Assembly: GCF_963360655.1 (NCBI RefSeq)
Contig: NZ_OY725717.1
Location: 744,001-808,000 of the forward strand
DNA from: Collinsella aerofaciens
GTDB lineage: Bacteria > Actinomycetota > Coriobacteriia > Coriobacteriales > Coriobacteriaceae
Direction: 5' to 3'
Length of the DNA stretch: 64,000 bases
Shown: positions 15,710-22,998 of the stretch, piece by piece
How the letters are laid out: every line of letters begins with the position of its first letter
Numbering within the stretch: position 1 is the first letter of the stretch
Program-made: the position numbers and the translations under genes
The notes under the pieces: generated by a model
The model's input: the letters and a program-made list of their open reading frames with translations, nothing else
The model's database searches: none
Told to the model about the DNA's origin: nothing

Positions 15710-17131
15710 ATGACCAACCCCATGCAGTTCCCCGACGGCTTTGTCTTTGGCGGCGCCACCGCTGCTTACCAGGTTGAGGGCGAGACCCGTACGCACGGCA
15801 AGGGCAAAGTGCCCTGGGACGATTTCCTGGCAGCCCAGGGTCGCTTCTCCCCCGATCCTGCAAGCGACTTCTACAACAAATATCCGGTCGATATCGATTT
15901 GTGCCAGCGCTTTGGCATTAACGGCATTCGCGTCTCCATCGCTTGGAGCCGCATCTTCCCCAGTGGCACCGGCGAGATTAACCCCGAGGGTGTCGCTTTC
16001 TATCACGAGCTTTTCGCCACCTGCAACAAAGCTGGCGTTATCCCCTATGTCACGCTCGATCACTTCGATACGCCCGAGGCCTTTTACCAGAACGGCGGCG
16101 AGGGTTTCCTGACGCGCGCGACGATCGACGCCTTCGTCGAGTACGCCAAGTTCTGCTTTGCCGAGTTCACCGAGGTCAAGCACTGGTTCACGTTTAACGA
16201 GATTCCCGCAACCGCCGAGGGCAGCTTTATCGTCGGCAACTGGCCGCACGGCGAGAAGTACCGCCTGGACAAGGCCTTCCAGCTCATGCACAACATGATG
16301 GTGGCCCACGCCAAGGCTGTCGTCGCCTTCCATGAGGGCGGCTTTGAGGGCGAGATCGGCATTGTCCAGAACCTGGAGCCCAAGTATCCCCTCGACCCCA
16401 ACAACGCCGCCGACTGCGAGGCAGCTCGCATGGCCGACGTCATCAACAACCGCTGGGTACTCGACGCCACCTTCCGCGGCCACTATGCAGCCGACACCAT
16501 GGAGGCTGCGACCAAGCTGGCCCATATCGCCGGCGGCGAGCTCGACGTCCGCGACGAGGACATCGCCGCGCTGACCGCCGCGCTCCCCTACAACGATTGC
16601 CTGGGCGTCAACACCTACAAGTGCCAGTTCCTGCGTGCCGCCGAGGGCGAAAACGACATCAACCACAATGGCACCGGCGACAAGGGCTCCTCGCGCTGGT
16701 TCCTCAAGGGCGTGGGCGAGTCATGCGTGCGCGAAGGCGTACCCACCACCGATTGGGACTGGATCATCTATCCCGAGGGCCTCTACGACCTGCTGCTGCG
16801 CATTAAGAACGATTACCCCAACTACAAGAAGATCTACATCACCGAGAACGGCATGGGCTATAAGGACGACTTCGAGGATGGCTTTATCGACGACGCCCCT
16901 CGCATCGACTACATGCGTCAACATCTCGCATGGATCCTCAAGGCAATCGACGGCGGCGTAAACGTCGACGGCTACTTTGTGTGGTCGCTGCAGGACCAGT
17001 TCTCCTGGACCAACGGCTATAACAAACGTTACGGCCTGTTCTACATCGACTTTGAGACCCAGAAGCGCTATCCCAAGGCGAGCGCGTACTGGTACAAGAA
17101 CGTCGCGGAGACCGGCCTGCTCATGGCCTAG
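15710..17131 (+). CDS. lacG: 6-phospho-beta-galactosidase, GH1 (module 3)
   Basis: The 473-residue enzyme has acid/base Glu164 (TFNE), nucleophile Glu379 (ITENG) and phosphate-site segment FSWTNGYNKRYG with Ser432, Trp433, Lys439 and Tyr441, the LacG pattern. The loop before the first substrate histidine reads TLDHFDTP, where the other copies have LHHFD. The conserved GH1 His is kept. AAAGGA lies before the ATG. It is second in the lacE3 operon and ends at a strong terminator. It is very close to LacG1 along most of its length, including WDWIIYPEGL, so modules 1 and 3 share a more recent hydrolase ancestor even though their permeases do not. Confidence 0.92.
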   Translation: MTNPMQFPDGFVFGGATAAYQVEGETRTHGKGKVPWDDFLAAQGRFSPDPASDFYNKYPVDIDLCQRFGINGIRVSIAWSRIFPSGTGEINPEGVAFYHELFATCNKAGVIPYVTLDHFDTPEAFYQNGGEGFLTRATIDAFVEYAKFCFAEFTEVKHWFTFNEIPATAEGSFIVGNWPHGEKYRLDKAFQLMHNMMVAHAKAVVAFHEGGFEGEIGIVQNLEPKYPLDPNNAADCEAARMADVINNRWVLDATFRGHYAADTMEAATKLAHIAGGELDVRDEDIAALTAALPYNDCLGVNTYKCQFLRAAEGENDINHNGTGDKGSSRWFLKGVGESCVREGVPTTDWDWIIYPEGLYDLLLRIKNDYPNYKKIYITENGMGYKDDFEDGFIDDAPRIDYMRQHLAWILKAIDGGVNVDGYFVWSLQDQFSWTNGYNKRYGLFYIDFETQKRYPKASAYWYKNVAETGLLMA

Positions 17132-17152
17132 TTTCCGCCGCATACCCCTGTC

Positions 17153-17197
17153 GGCCGCATGCGAATCCCTCCACGGGTTCGCATGCGGCCTTTTTGT
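17153..17197 (+). terminator. Terminator of the lacE3-lacG3 operon
   Basis: A 13-bp perfect stem (17153-17165 with 17178-17190, GGCCGCATGCGAA and complement) is followed by TTTTTGTTTT. Confidence 0.92.
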
Positions 17198-17217
17198 TTT
17201 CGCGCGGGTCGGCAGCC

Positions 17218-17357
17218 GTTTGTCTAAATCTGTAACATCAAGTCGAGTTTTTTGCCTCTACCTGTTACAAATCAAGACAAACGGGAATCACTCTGCCGAA
17301 ACGTCTCAATCTGTAACAGATATCTGCTCAAATCGAGTCTAGGTGTTACAGATTGAG
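17218..17357. repeat. Tandem pair of CTGTAACA stem-loop repeats, locus 3, truncated at the island edge
   Basis: Copy a has arms 17218-17237 and 17263-17282. Copy b has arms 17304-17318 and 17344-17357. Copy b stops at GTTACAGATTGAG and runs into TTTTTGATTTGG instead of the usual ACAAAC end. The same 13 bases reappear at 26,020-26,032 followed by the usual AC, which brackets the accessory island. Confidence 0.85.
17345..17357 (+). other. Left candidate attachment repeat of the accessory island
   Basis: GTTACAGATTGAG is shared exactly with 26,020-26,032, 8,675 bp away, in the same orientation. It is part of the stem-loop repeat family and has lost the bases that normally follow. This may be an integration scar or recombination between two repeats. 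Confidence 0.4.
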
Positions 17358-17443
17358 TTTTTGATTTGGGAGGTTGAGGATGGGGGATCGCGTGCCGAAA
17401 GCATGGTCCCCGGATAAAAAAGCTCGCCGGCCAGGCCGAAGAC

Positions 17444-17602
17444 ATGGCCCACATCAAGGCAGACCTTTGCCCCTGCTCGCCCGAGCAAAAAGTCATGCCC
17501 CTCGATGCGCTCTGCCAGTCCGGCACCGAGACCCCGCAATGGCGGTGGGATGTGCTGGTCGGAGAGGGCGACCCGCTCTACTGCAAGTCCCGAGAGATCT
17601 AA
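17444..17602 (+). CDS. Possible small protein or gene remnant
   Basis: A 52-codon frame starts at MAHIKADLCPCSPEQK, contains four cysteines, and ends SREI. The same frame is open for some codons upstream without a start codon, so it may be the 3' end of a truncated gene. No ribosome site and no family are recognised. It lies alone just inside the left island edge, before a small hairpin at about 17,632-17,655. Confidence 0.25.
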   Translation: MAHIKADLCPCSPEQKVMPLDALCQSGTETPQWRWDVLVGEGDPLYCKSREI

Positions 17603-17689
17603 GTATCCGCTGCAAGGTATAAGAACGAATTGGAGCCCTGGTACATACCGGGGCTCCTCGTGGTAGTGGCTGTCTAATGAATCTGGTGG

Positions 17690-18034
17690 CTAGGCCTCTT
17701 CGCCGCCACTGGATTCAGTTACCGTTTCCTCCTCACTATGTTGCGTCTCTCTCGTAGCCTCATCAACTTCTGTTGACGAATGTGCCTCTTCGTATACTTC
17801 GATGTTCGCCTTGAGCATGGTTGCACTCTGTTCAGCAAGAGCGATCTTCCTCTGGTGCTTGTCGTAGGCATACAGTCCGATTCCACCTGCGACTAGCGTG
17901 GCTACAGAACCGATTACTCCACCCTGGATTCTTCCAACGGAAATCCCGCCCGCTCTGATATTGCTGATCAGCGCCTGAGGCCCACCGAGCTCTTTCGCCA
18001 GATGCGACAATTGCGCATAGTCCCAAGTCGTCAT
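17690..18034 (-). CDS. Small single-span membrane protein, unknown function
   Basis: The 114-residue protein has a soluble N-terminal part (MTTWDYAQLSHLAKELGG), one hydrophobic Gly/Ala/Val-rich segment at about 45-65, a charged helix, and a very acidic Ser/Glu/Thr tail. The start at 18,034 is set by GAGGA seven bases upstream. It is divergent from the HTH regulator at 18,165 with about 130 bp between them. No family is recognised. The position in the island suggests an accessory role, perhaps paired with the regulator, but nothing in the sequence says what. Confidence 0.55.
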   Translation of the reverse strand: MTTWDYAQLSHLAKELGGPQALISNIRAGGISVGRIQGGVIGSVATLVAGGIGLYAYDKHQRKIALAEQSATMLKANIEVYEEAHSSTEVDEATRETQHSEEETVTESSGGEEA

Positions 18035-18116
18035 TGCCTTTTCCTCACTTTCTTTCACTTCAGCACCGCTTCCACTGGGGTGCTCACTTTCGACAGTGCT
18101 ATCATGCCATCGGTAA

Positions 18117-18148
18117 ATAAGACGGTATATGTCCTATAATTGTCTTAT
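18117..18148. promoter_or_regulatory. Divergent promoter with inverted repeat before the island regulator
   Basis: ATAAGAC (18117-18123) and GTCTTAT (18142-18148) form an inverted repeat with an 18-bp spacer. Inside it is a TATAAT -10 box at 18135-18140 reading towards the regulator. ATATGTCCT at 18127-18135 resembles half of the methyltransferase operator at 25,393. Autoregulation is a reasonable inference. Confidence 0.5.
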
Positions 18149-18164
18149 CTGTTGTTAATGAGGA

Positions 18165-19076
18165 ATGATTAAGACAATGTACGTCCGCAAAGATCGCCCT
18201 AAGGACATTTTTCCAAAGAGACTCAGCGGTTTGATGGAAAGCTATGAAATAGAAAAGGGGCGCAGAGGCATTAGCAATATCGGCCTTGCGCGTCTGCTCT
18301 ATCAAAAGCGTAACGGTGCCGATGATGCCTCGCTAGCCGATGACCGCTATGCAGTGGAAAGGGAGAACGGCCGCAAGGCGATTGCGAGAAAGATCAGCCG
18401 ATTTCGAAAAGGAGATCAGTTTCCTCAATGGGATGACCTCGTAGATCTGGCTGACATATTCGGAAAGCCAGTAGGTTTTCTCATCGGGGAGACCGATTGT
18501 GATACGTACGAGCTCCAAGATATTGCTGACTTCCTTGGTCTCAGCGGCGAGGCTGTTCTGTCCATCGAGCGTATGACGAGAAAAGTTAGTGCGGAGTGGC
18601 TTCCGGAACAGTCTGGCGGCAACGGCGGAGACCATGAGGAATGGGAAAAATACCTCGTGAATGATATGGTCGCGAAGGCGAATGCCGAGCCAGAAGCTTG
18701 CAGGGCAGTGCTCAATCGAATGCTGACCGCAGCAGCGTTTAAAGACCTTGTGCTCTGCCTGTCTGAGGTCGGCGATGCCCAATACAATCTGCTTATGGAA
18801 CGCATTGCAAGTGCGGAAATAGAACTGAGAGACGAAGACGTACTCAGTGACAACCACCCAGACTCCATCATGGGGCAAATGGCGGCAAAATCCCGATTCA
18901 GGGATGCTGCAACACGCCTGCAGGAAGCGGAAAATGCGGTGAGGTCCAGCAGGTATGCAGCTTATGAATGCCATGTCCGCATCGTTGATGAAATGTTCTC
19001 GGATATTACCCAGACTGACGCAAATACCGTAGCCAAAGAGCATGTCAAGCAGAGACAGTCAGGTAACCAGGCGTAG
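18165..19076 (+). CDS. Cro/CI-type HTH regulator with long helical C-terminus
   Basis: The 303-residue protein has an N-terminal region (about 17-115) that looks like an XRE HTH stretched by an insert: IGLARLLYQKR, then KAIARKISRFRKGDQFPQWDDLVDLADIFGKPVGFLIGE, the usual end of a phage/ICE-type repressor HTH. The rest is a charged helical domain of unknown fold. The first ATG has AGGA touching it, and the ATG at 18,177 is possible. It faces away from the small membrane protein, with an inverted repeat over the promoter. It probably regulates island genes. Targets are unknown. Confidence 0.65.
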   Translation: MIKTMYVRKDRPKDIFPKRLSGLMESYEIEKGRRGISNIGLARLLYQKRNGADDASLADDRYAVERENGRKAIARKISRFRKGDQFPQWDDLVDLADIFGKPVGFLIGETDCDTYELQDIADFLGLSGEAVLSIERMTRKVSAEWLPEQSGGNGGDHEEWEKYLVNDMVAKANAEPEACRAVLNRMLTAAAFKDLVLCLSEVGDAQYNLLMERIASAEIELRDEDVLSDNHPDSIMGQMAAKSRFRDAATRLQEAENAVRSSRYAAYECHVRIVDEMFSDITQTDANTVAKEHVKQRQSGNQA

Positions 19077-19420
19077 CCGTCGTATCGATACGGAAGTGGG
19101 TATAAACCGTCCTGCTGCTTGCATACGTGGTTCCGTTGCCGCCCGTCAGCTTGTAGCAGTTATAGAAGCACTGCGAGTCCGAAACCCCGCTCGAAGGCAG
19201 CGCCCAGGTGGCGTCGGCGTAGATCGTCACCAGCGACGAGCACCCCGAGAAGCAGTAGGTCAGGTCGGTGAGCGCAGACGGGTCGAAGCCTCGGAAGTCC
19301 AGCTCGGCGGGCGACGAGCGCGAAGCGAACGCGAACCGCACGACTTGACACCTGCGAGGTTGCCCAAACCGGAGACCACCTCCAGCGCCGTGCATAAGTA
19401 GAAGAGGTGGGTCAGGTTCA
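19045..19420 (-). pseudogene. BspA-like leucine-rich repeat protein remnant
   Basis: The last 80 or so residues (LDFRGFDPSALTDLTYCFSGC, then a CFYNCYKLTGGNGTTYASS block and the end PGYLTVSA) match the C-terminal repeats of BspA/DUF285-like proteins, which in gut Actinobacteria occur on surface and prophage tail-type proteins. Upstream the repeat continues in another frame (HLFYLCTALEVVSGLGNLAGV), so a single-base indel near 19,340 has broken it. It overlaps the end of the convergent regulator by 32 bp. It joins the coiled-coil remnant at 19,418. The present form is very unlikely to be functional. Confidence 0.6.
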
Positions 19421-19711
19421 TGGTTGCGAACGTCGCCATGTCTGCCGCGAAGGCGATGCGCTCATCGGCCGCCTGGCCTTCACCTGCTGGATTTCGTCGC
19501 GCAGGGCGTCCGCCACCTCGGCGCTCTTGGCAGCCTCGGCCACTTGCCCCTCAAGCTCCTTGATGCGAGCCTCCTGCTTGGCGAGAAGCGCCTGGTAGCC
19601 CCTCTCCGAGTCCACTGCCTGCGGCTCTTCCGCCTGCGCGACCCCTTCTTGGCCGCCCGCCTGCGCTGCGACCTCTTCCTCGTCGTCGATGCTATGGTCG
19701 TCTCCGTCCAT
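19418..19711 (-). pseudogene. Phage scaffold-like coiled-coil protein remnant
   Basis: The start MDGDDHSIDDEEEVAAQ has AGGCAGG just upstream. It runs through an acidic Gln/Glu region into a coiled coil (LLAKQEARIKELEGQVAEAA, then ALRDEIQQVKA), the layout of phage capsid-scaffold proteins. After VKA the frame breaks. Restoring one base gives QAADERIAFA, the usual continuation, which then runs straight into the BspA-type repeat. The pair looks like two phage genes fused by deletion and then frameshifted. Confidence 0.5.
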
Positions 19712-19910
19712 GTCGGCCTGCCTTTCGATTGACATAGGCCAGCACAAACGAACCGTCCCTTAACCATGCAAATAGGCTAAAGGTCGGTCACAAAGTGAGG
19801 TCATCCAGTCCGTTCGGCAGTTTGTGACCATTAGCAAGAATTAGAGGCAACGCAACGAGCGAACGCTCGATAATGGTCTAGAATATTGGACTTGACATTT
19901 GGGAGGCAAG

Positions 19911-20108
19911 ATGGAGACTGTGAACCTTATCCTTGGAATTATCGCGTCTATCGCATCCATCGCCGCCGCCGTCATCTCGCTCCAAAACAAGCAAGAGATC
20001 AAGTCAATCAAAAAGAGTCTAAGCGACAACTCGCAGACCGCTACAGGTAAAGTTGCCACAAACGTCGTAGGCAGCAACAACTCGGCGAACATCCATGCTT
20101 CGCGATAA
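19911..20108 (+). CDS. ABC-3C system: small membrane protein / N-terminal part of split effector
   Basis: The 65-residue protein has GGGAGG four bases before the ATG. Residues about 5-27 are one hydrophobic helix (LILGIIASIASIAAAVISL), followed by a charged helix and then TGKVATNVVGSNNSANIH. That last motif is repeated as GKVATNITGDSNS in the next reading frame, which starts at 20,095 inside this gene, overlaps it by 14 bp and lies in the +1 frame. It is therefore either a translationally coupled membrane partner, or the N-terminal half of one TM-repeat-CTD effector split by a frameshift. Membrane segments are known as effector parts in ABC-3C systems. Confidence 0.6.
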   Translation: METVNLILGIIASIASIAAAVISLQNKQEIKSIKKSLSDNSQTATGKVATNVVGSNNSANIHASR

Positions 20109-20700
20109 GCCAACGCAGACAAGCCAGAGCGCAATTGGAAAGGTCGCCACGAACATAACCGGCGACTCCAATAGCTATGACTCACATGACATAAACATCT
20201 ACCAGCCCGTCTCGTCTGGCCCGCACCGGCCGCTTACAAAGACGCTCATGTATAAACTCCTGCAAATCATGATTTCGTCGACTGAGCCAACGGGCGAAGA
20301 TTTCCCCCTTACGCCTCCGCCTCCTATAGAGAAGAAGCTGATTTACAACCACGCACCGCGTTACCTAAACATCATCAACGAGTATTCTGAGAACTACGCT
20401 CGTCTCGACAGCGTGATCAAGGAATTCCCCGACAGCGAAGCCATCATCCAAAGGCTGAACAAGATGTTTGTCAATGTGGCAGACGTTCGCGATGACGGCA
20501 AGCTGTGCGTAGGAAACGGCGATGCACAGCTCAAGCTCATCGAGAACGAGATCTATAACATGATTGTGAATGACGCAAGCTTTCAGGCTGACGAGGTCCC
20601 CGAAGAAATCATCAACCAGTTCTGCGTTGCGTTGATTGCCGTTGCCGTGGCAAAATGCAGAGTCCTTCTGAGGCCAGGTGATGACGATGCTGCTGCTTGA
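20095..20700 (+). CDS. ABC-3C system effector-side protein with C-terminal ABC-3C domain
   Basis: The 201-residue protein begins with a low-complexity repeat (SQSAIGKVATNITGDSNS, ending INIYQPV) and then carries a helical domain from about 85 to the end: KKLIYNHAPRYLNIINEY, IQRLNKMFVNVADV, and the terminal CVALIAVAVAKCRVLLRP. This resembles the C-terminal domains that link effectors to the ABC-3C complex, which typically begin KI.YN and end with a helix carrying CKIL.P. No ribosome site precedes the ATG, in keeping with coupling to, or a frameshift from, the preceding frame. It is followed by the middle component and the ABC ATPase with overlapping ends. Confidence 0.6.
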   Translation: MLRDKPTQTSQSAIGKVATNITGDSNSYDSHDINIYQPVSSGPHRPLTKTLMYKLLQIMISSTEPTGEDFPLTPPPPIEKKLIYNHAPRYLNIINEYSENYARLDSVIKEFPDSEAIIQRLNKMFVNVADVRDDGKLCVGNGDAQLKLIENEIYNMIVNDASFQADEVPEEIINQFCVALIAVAVAKCRVLLRPGDDDAAA

Positions 20701-20932
20701 TCGCAATAATGAGCCGACGAGCACGGTCTATTACATCGCTGCCGCCTTGGATGGCTACATCGACCAGAACCCAGGCTTGGACGCCGGTCAACTCTATGAG
20801 GTAACGGCGAACACTCTGGTCAAGAAAGAAGTGAGCTACGACTTCTTTGTCATGGCTTTGGACTTTCTCTTCCTCCTCGGACGCGTGTCAATAGACGAGA
20901 AGGGAGGGCTACATGTTCATCAAGTCGCTTAG
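20687..20932 (+). CDS. ABC-3C system middle component (MC6-like)
   Basis: The 81-residue protein has a pattern like the small ABC-3C middle components: an N-terminal MLLLDRNN, a long helix, and the closing SYDFFVMALDFLFLLGRVSIDEKGG, matching the usual (S)Y..F..ALD.LFLLG.I....G. The ATG at 20,687 is chosen because AGGTG is six bases upstream and family members tend to start MLLP. ATG 20,681 and GTG 20,678 are alternatives. It overlaps the effector gene by 14 bp and the ATPase gene by 20 bp, which points to tight co-translation of a complex. Confidence 0.65.
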   Translation: MLLLDRNNEPTSTVYYIAAALDGYIDQNPGLDAGQLYEVTANTLVKKEVSYDFFVMALDFLFLLGRVSIDEKGGLHVHQVA

Positions 20933-22637
20933 AATTCGCAAGACAACAACTGACGAAATAGTTCGCGAGGTCTTATTCCACAAGGGTGCCAACCTCATCG
21001 TCGATACCGAGGACTCCGAATCGCACAATCGCGTTGGAAAAACAACCTTCCTCAAGCTCATTGATATCGCAATGGGCGCCAAGGACAGGAAGCTCATTTA
21101 CACAGACGCCGACACGGGCACGGTGACCGAGGAGCTACGCGATTTCATCGTCACAAACAAGATCGCCGTCGACATGACACTGACATCGGATTTTCCCGAT
21201 GGCGATGACGTGATTCTCACAATCGACCTCTTCCCGAATGGAAGGTACTACATAGACGGCGAAAAGATGGGGCAGAAAGCTTACCAGCAACGACTCAATG
21301 TCTTGCTTTTCGGGAACGAAGCGAATGTGCCCACGTTTCGCCAATTGATCAATTCATTTGTCCGCGTGTCCGTAGGCGGGGATGATAATTCCTTCCTCAA
21401 AACCGTTCCCAGCGGCAGCACATCCATCTACCGGAGTGTCTACAACGCTCTGTTCGGCATCTCAGATCCGGCGCTCGACAAAAAGCGTGACGACCTCAAC
21501 AAGGACTTGAACAAGACGCGTGAGTCCATCAAACGCTATAAGAAAGTCCAGAACGTCGATACGGTCAGCGAGCAGCAGCAGATACTTGCAGGGCTCGAAG
21601 CCGAGCATGAAGAAGTCCAGTGCAAGCTCAACAGCATCATCGACGCCGATGTCTACAGGGCCAACCGCGATGAAATCGCGGCTACACGCACCCGATACGC
21701 ATCTCTGACACTGCAACTCTCAGACATAGACTACAGGCTGCAACGAAATGAAGAGGCCCTGCAGACTGCTATGCAAGAGCGCGGTAGACAAGCCGACGTT
21801 AATTTGAGCAGACGGTTTTTCGAGGAAGTCTGTTCGATGATCCCGATGGTGAATGCAACTTTCGAAGAGATGGTCGCATTCAACAACCAGCTCTGCGACA
21901 ACAAGATTGCCTATTTCGCGAGTGTGGCAGAAAAACTGAAGGCCGAGCGTGCATCTGTGCAACGTGAAATCAGCCAACTGTCATCGCAGAACAGCCAATT
22001 CATGTCATTGGTGGAGCAAGACCTCATCGATGAGTACGAGTCGCTTCAGGCACGCCTAGTTGAGCTTTCGAGCAGTATCGGCAAATGCCGAGAAGTAATA
22101 GATACGCTCAACAGCTTTGAGGTAGAACAGACCAGCATTGAGGGAAAAATCGCATCGCTTGGCTCGTCTGATGATGGCGACGAGCCGCAATCCAACGATT
22201 TTGCTGCAATGATGCTTGCGTTTAACGCATTCTTCACTCCGCTTGCCAGGGAGTTCAACAACGAATCGCCGCTGCTCGTTTACTATGAAGAGTCGAACAA
22301 GTTCCCCGTTGCAATACGTGATACCGCTGGCTCCAGCACGGGCACACGCAAGTCACTCATCGCCGCATTTGATTTAGCGTATCAGCAGTTTGCAGAATCA
22401 AAGGGCATCAAGACTCCGCGCTTCATAGTGCATGACGTCCTTGAAAACATCGAGGGTAAGGTGTTGCGTGACATAATCGCACGCGCCAGCACAATCAACT
22501 GCCAGTACATAGTCGCAGTCCTTAAGGAGAAGCTCGATTCGTCGCTGATACCAGCCGAGGAGCAGGGTAAACTGCAAATCCTGCAGCTTTCGATTGACGA
22601 TATGCTTTTCACGCGTGGCAAAGGTGTTGCGTCGTAG
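20913..22637 (+). CDS. ABC-3C system ATPase with DUF2326-type C-terminal half
   Basis: The 574-residue SMC/RecN-like ABC ATPase has a Walker A at 39-45 (NRVGKTT), then a long coiled-coil middle (about 190-420), and the ABC C-half with SSTGTRKSLIAAFDLAYQQ (signature region) and RFIVHDVLENIEG (Walker B). The C-half matches the DUF2326 proteins that pair with middle components and effectors in ABC-3C systems (classified by Krishnan, Burroughs, Iyer and Aravind, 2020). GGAGG precedes the ATG. Inferred role: ATP-dependent sensing of foreign nucleic acid or replication complexes that releases the membrane/effector component. It ends 17 bp before the convergent stop of the 101-residue gene. Confidence 0.8.
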   Translation: MFIKSLRIRKTTTDEIVREVLFHKGANLIVDTEDSESHNRVGKTTFLKLIDIAMGAKDRKLIYTDADTGTVTEELRDFIVTNKIAVDMTLTSDFPDGDDVILTIDLFPNGRYYIDGEKMGQKAYQQRLNVLLFGNEANVPTFRQLINSFVRVSVGGDDNSFLKTVPSGSTSIYRSVYNALFGISDPALDKKRDDLNKDLNKTRESIKRYKKVQNVDTVSEQQQILAGLEAEHEEVQCKLNSIIDADVYRANRDEIAATRTRYASLTLQLSDIDYRLQRNEEALQTAMQERGRQADVNLSRRFFEEVCSMIPMVNATFEEMVAFNNQLCDNKIAYFASVAEKLKAERASVQREISQLSSQNSQFMSLVEQDLIDEYESLQARLVELSSSIGKCREVIDTLNSFEVEQTSIEGKIASLGSSDDGDEPQSNDFAAMMLAFNAFFTPLAREFNNESPLLVYYEESNKFPVAIRDTAGSSTGTRKSLIAAFDLAYQQFAESKGIKTPRFIVHDVLENIEGKVLRDIIARASTINCQYIVAVLKEKLDSSLIPAEEQGKLQILQLSIDDMLFTRGKGVAS

Positions 22638-22654
22638 GAGTGACCTGTACTCTC

Positions 22655-22960
22655 CTACTCCCGTATCCCCACCGAGAACTCCCCGCCGAAGTTGTTCACC
22701 TCGAACCGCTCGTCAGCCACAAGTCCCTCCTTGCTCACACGGCACGCGAACGGAAACAACTCGGCCACGTCCTGCAGTTCCAGGAACGTCCGGTAACTCG
22801 ACCGGTTTACCAGCATGTCGGCAAAGACCAAAAATCGCGTAAGCTCGTCATTCAGTTCGATGGGCTCTGCAATCACGTAGTGCCCCCGCCTCACGCGCCG
22901 GACAACGCCGAACTGATTGAGCGATGCCACAATCTTTTCGGAGCCCTTCAGGATGGTCAT
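22655..22960 (-). CDS. Hypothetical protein downstream of the restriction endonuclease
   Basis: The 101-residue protein has no recognised family. It has an N-terminal possible winged-helix-like pattern (SEKIVASLNQFGVVRRVRRGHYVIAEP) and mixed alpha/beta content. Thirteen coding-like codons upstream (RDNKSVEAARKR just before the ATG) are open back to a stop but hold no start codon and no clear ribosome site, so translation may be coupled to the upstream restriction gene, or the gene may be 5'-truncated. It is third in the methyltransferase-endonuclease order, on the same strand, 38 bp after the endonuclease stop. A role with the restriction system is suggested by position only. Confidence 0.5.
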   Translation of the reverse strand: MTILKGSEKIVASLNQFGVVRRVRRGHYVIAEPIELNDELTRFLVFADMLVNRSSYRTFLELQDVAELFPFACRVSKEGLVADERFEVNNFGGEFSVGIRE

Positions 22961-22998
22961 GCGCTTGCGCGCCGCCTCAACGCTCTTATTGTCCCGGC

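Noticed and set aside
7402-17357. CRISPR array interpretation of the repeated CTGTAACA units
   Set aside because: Units come in pairs at separate loci, arms are inverted not direct, there are no regular spacers and no cas genes.
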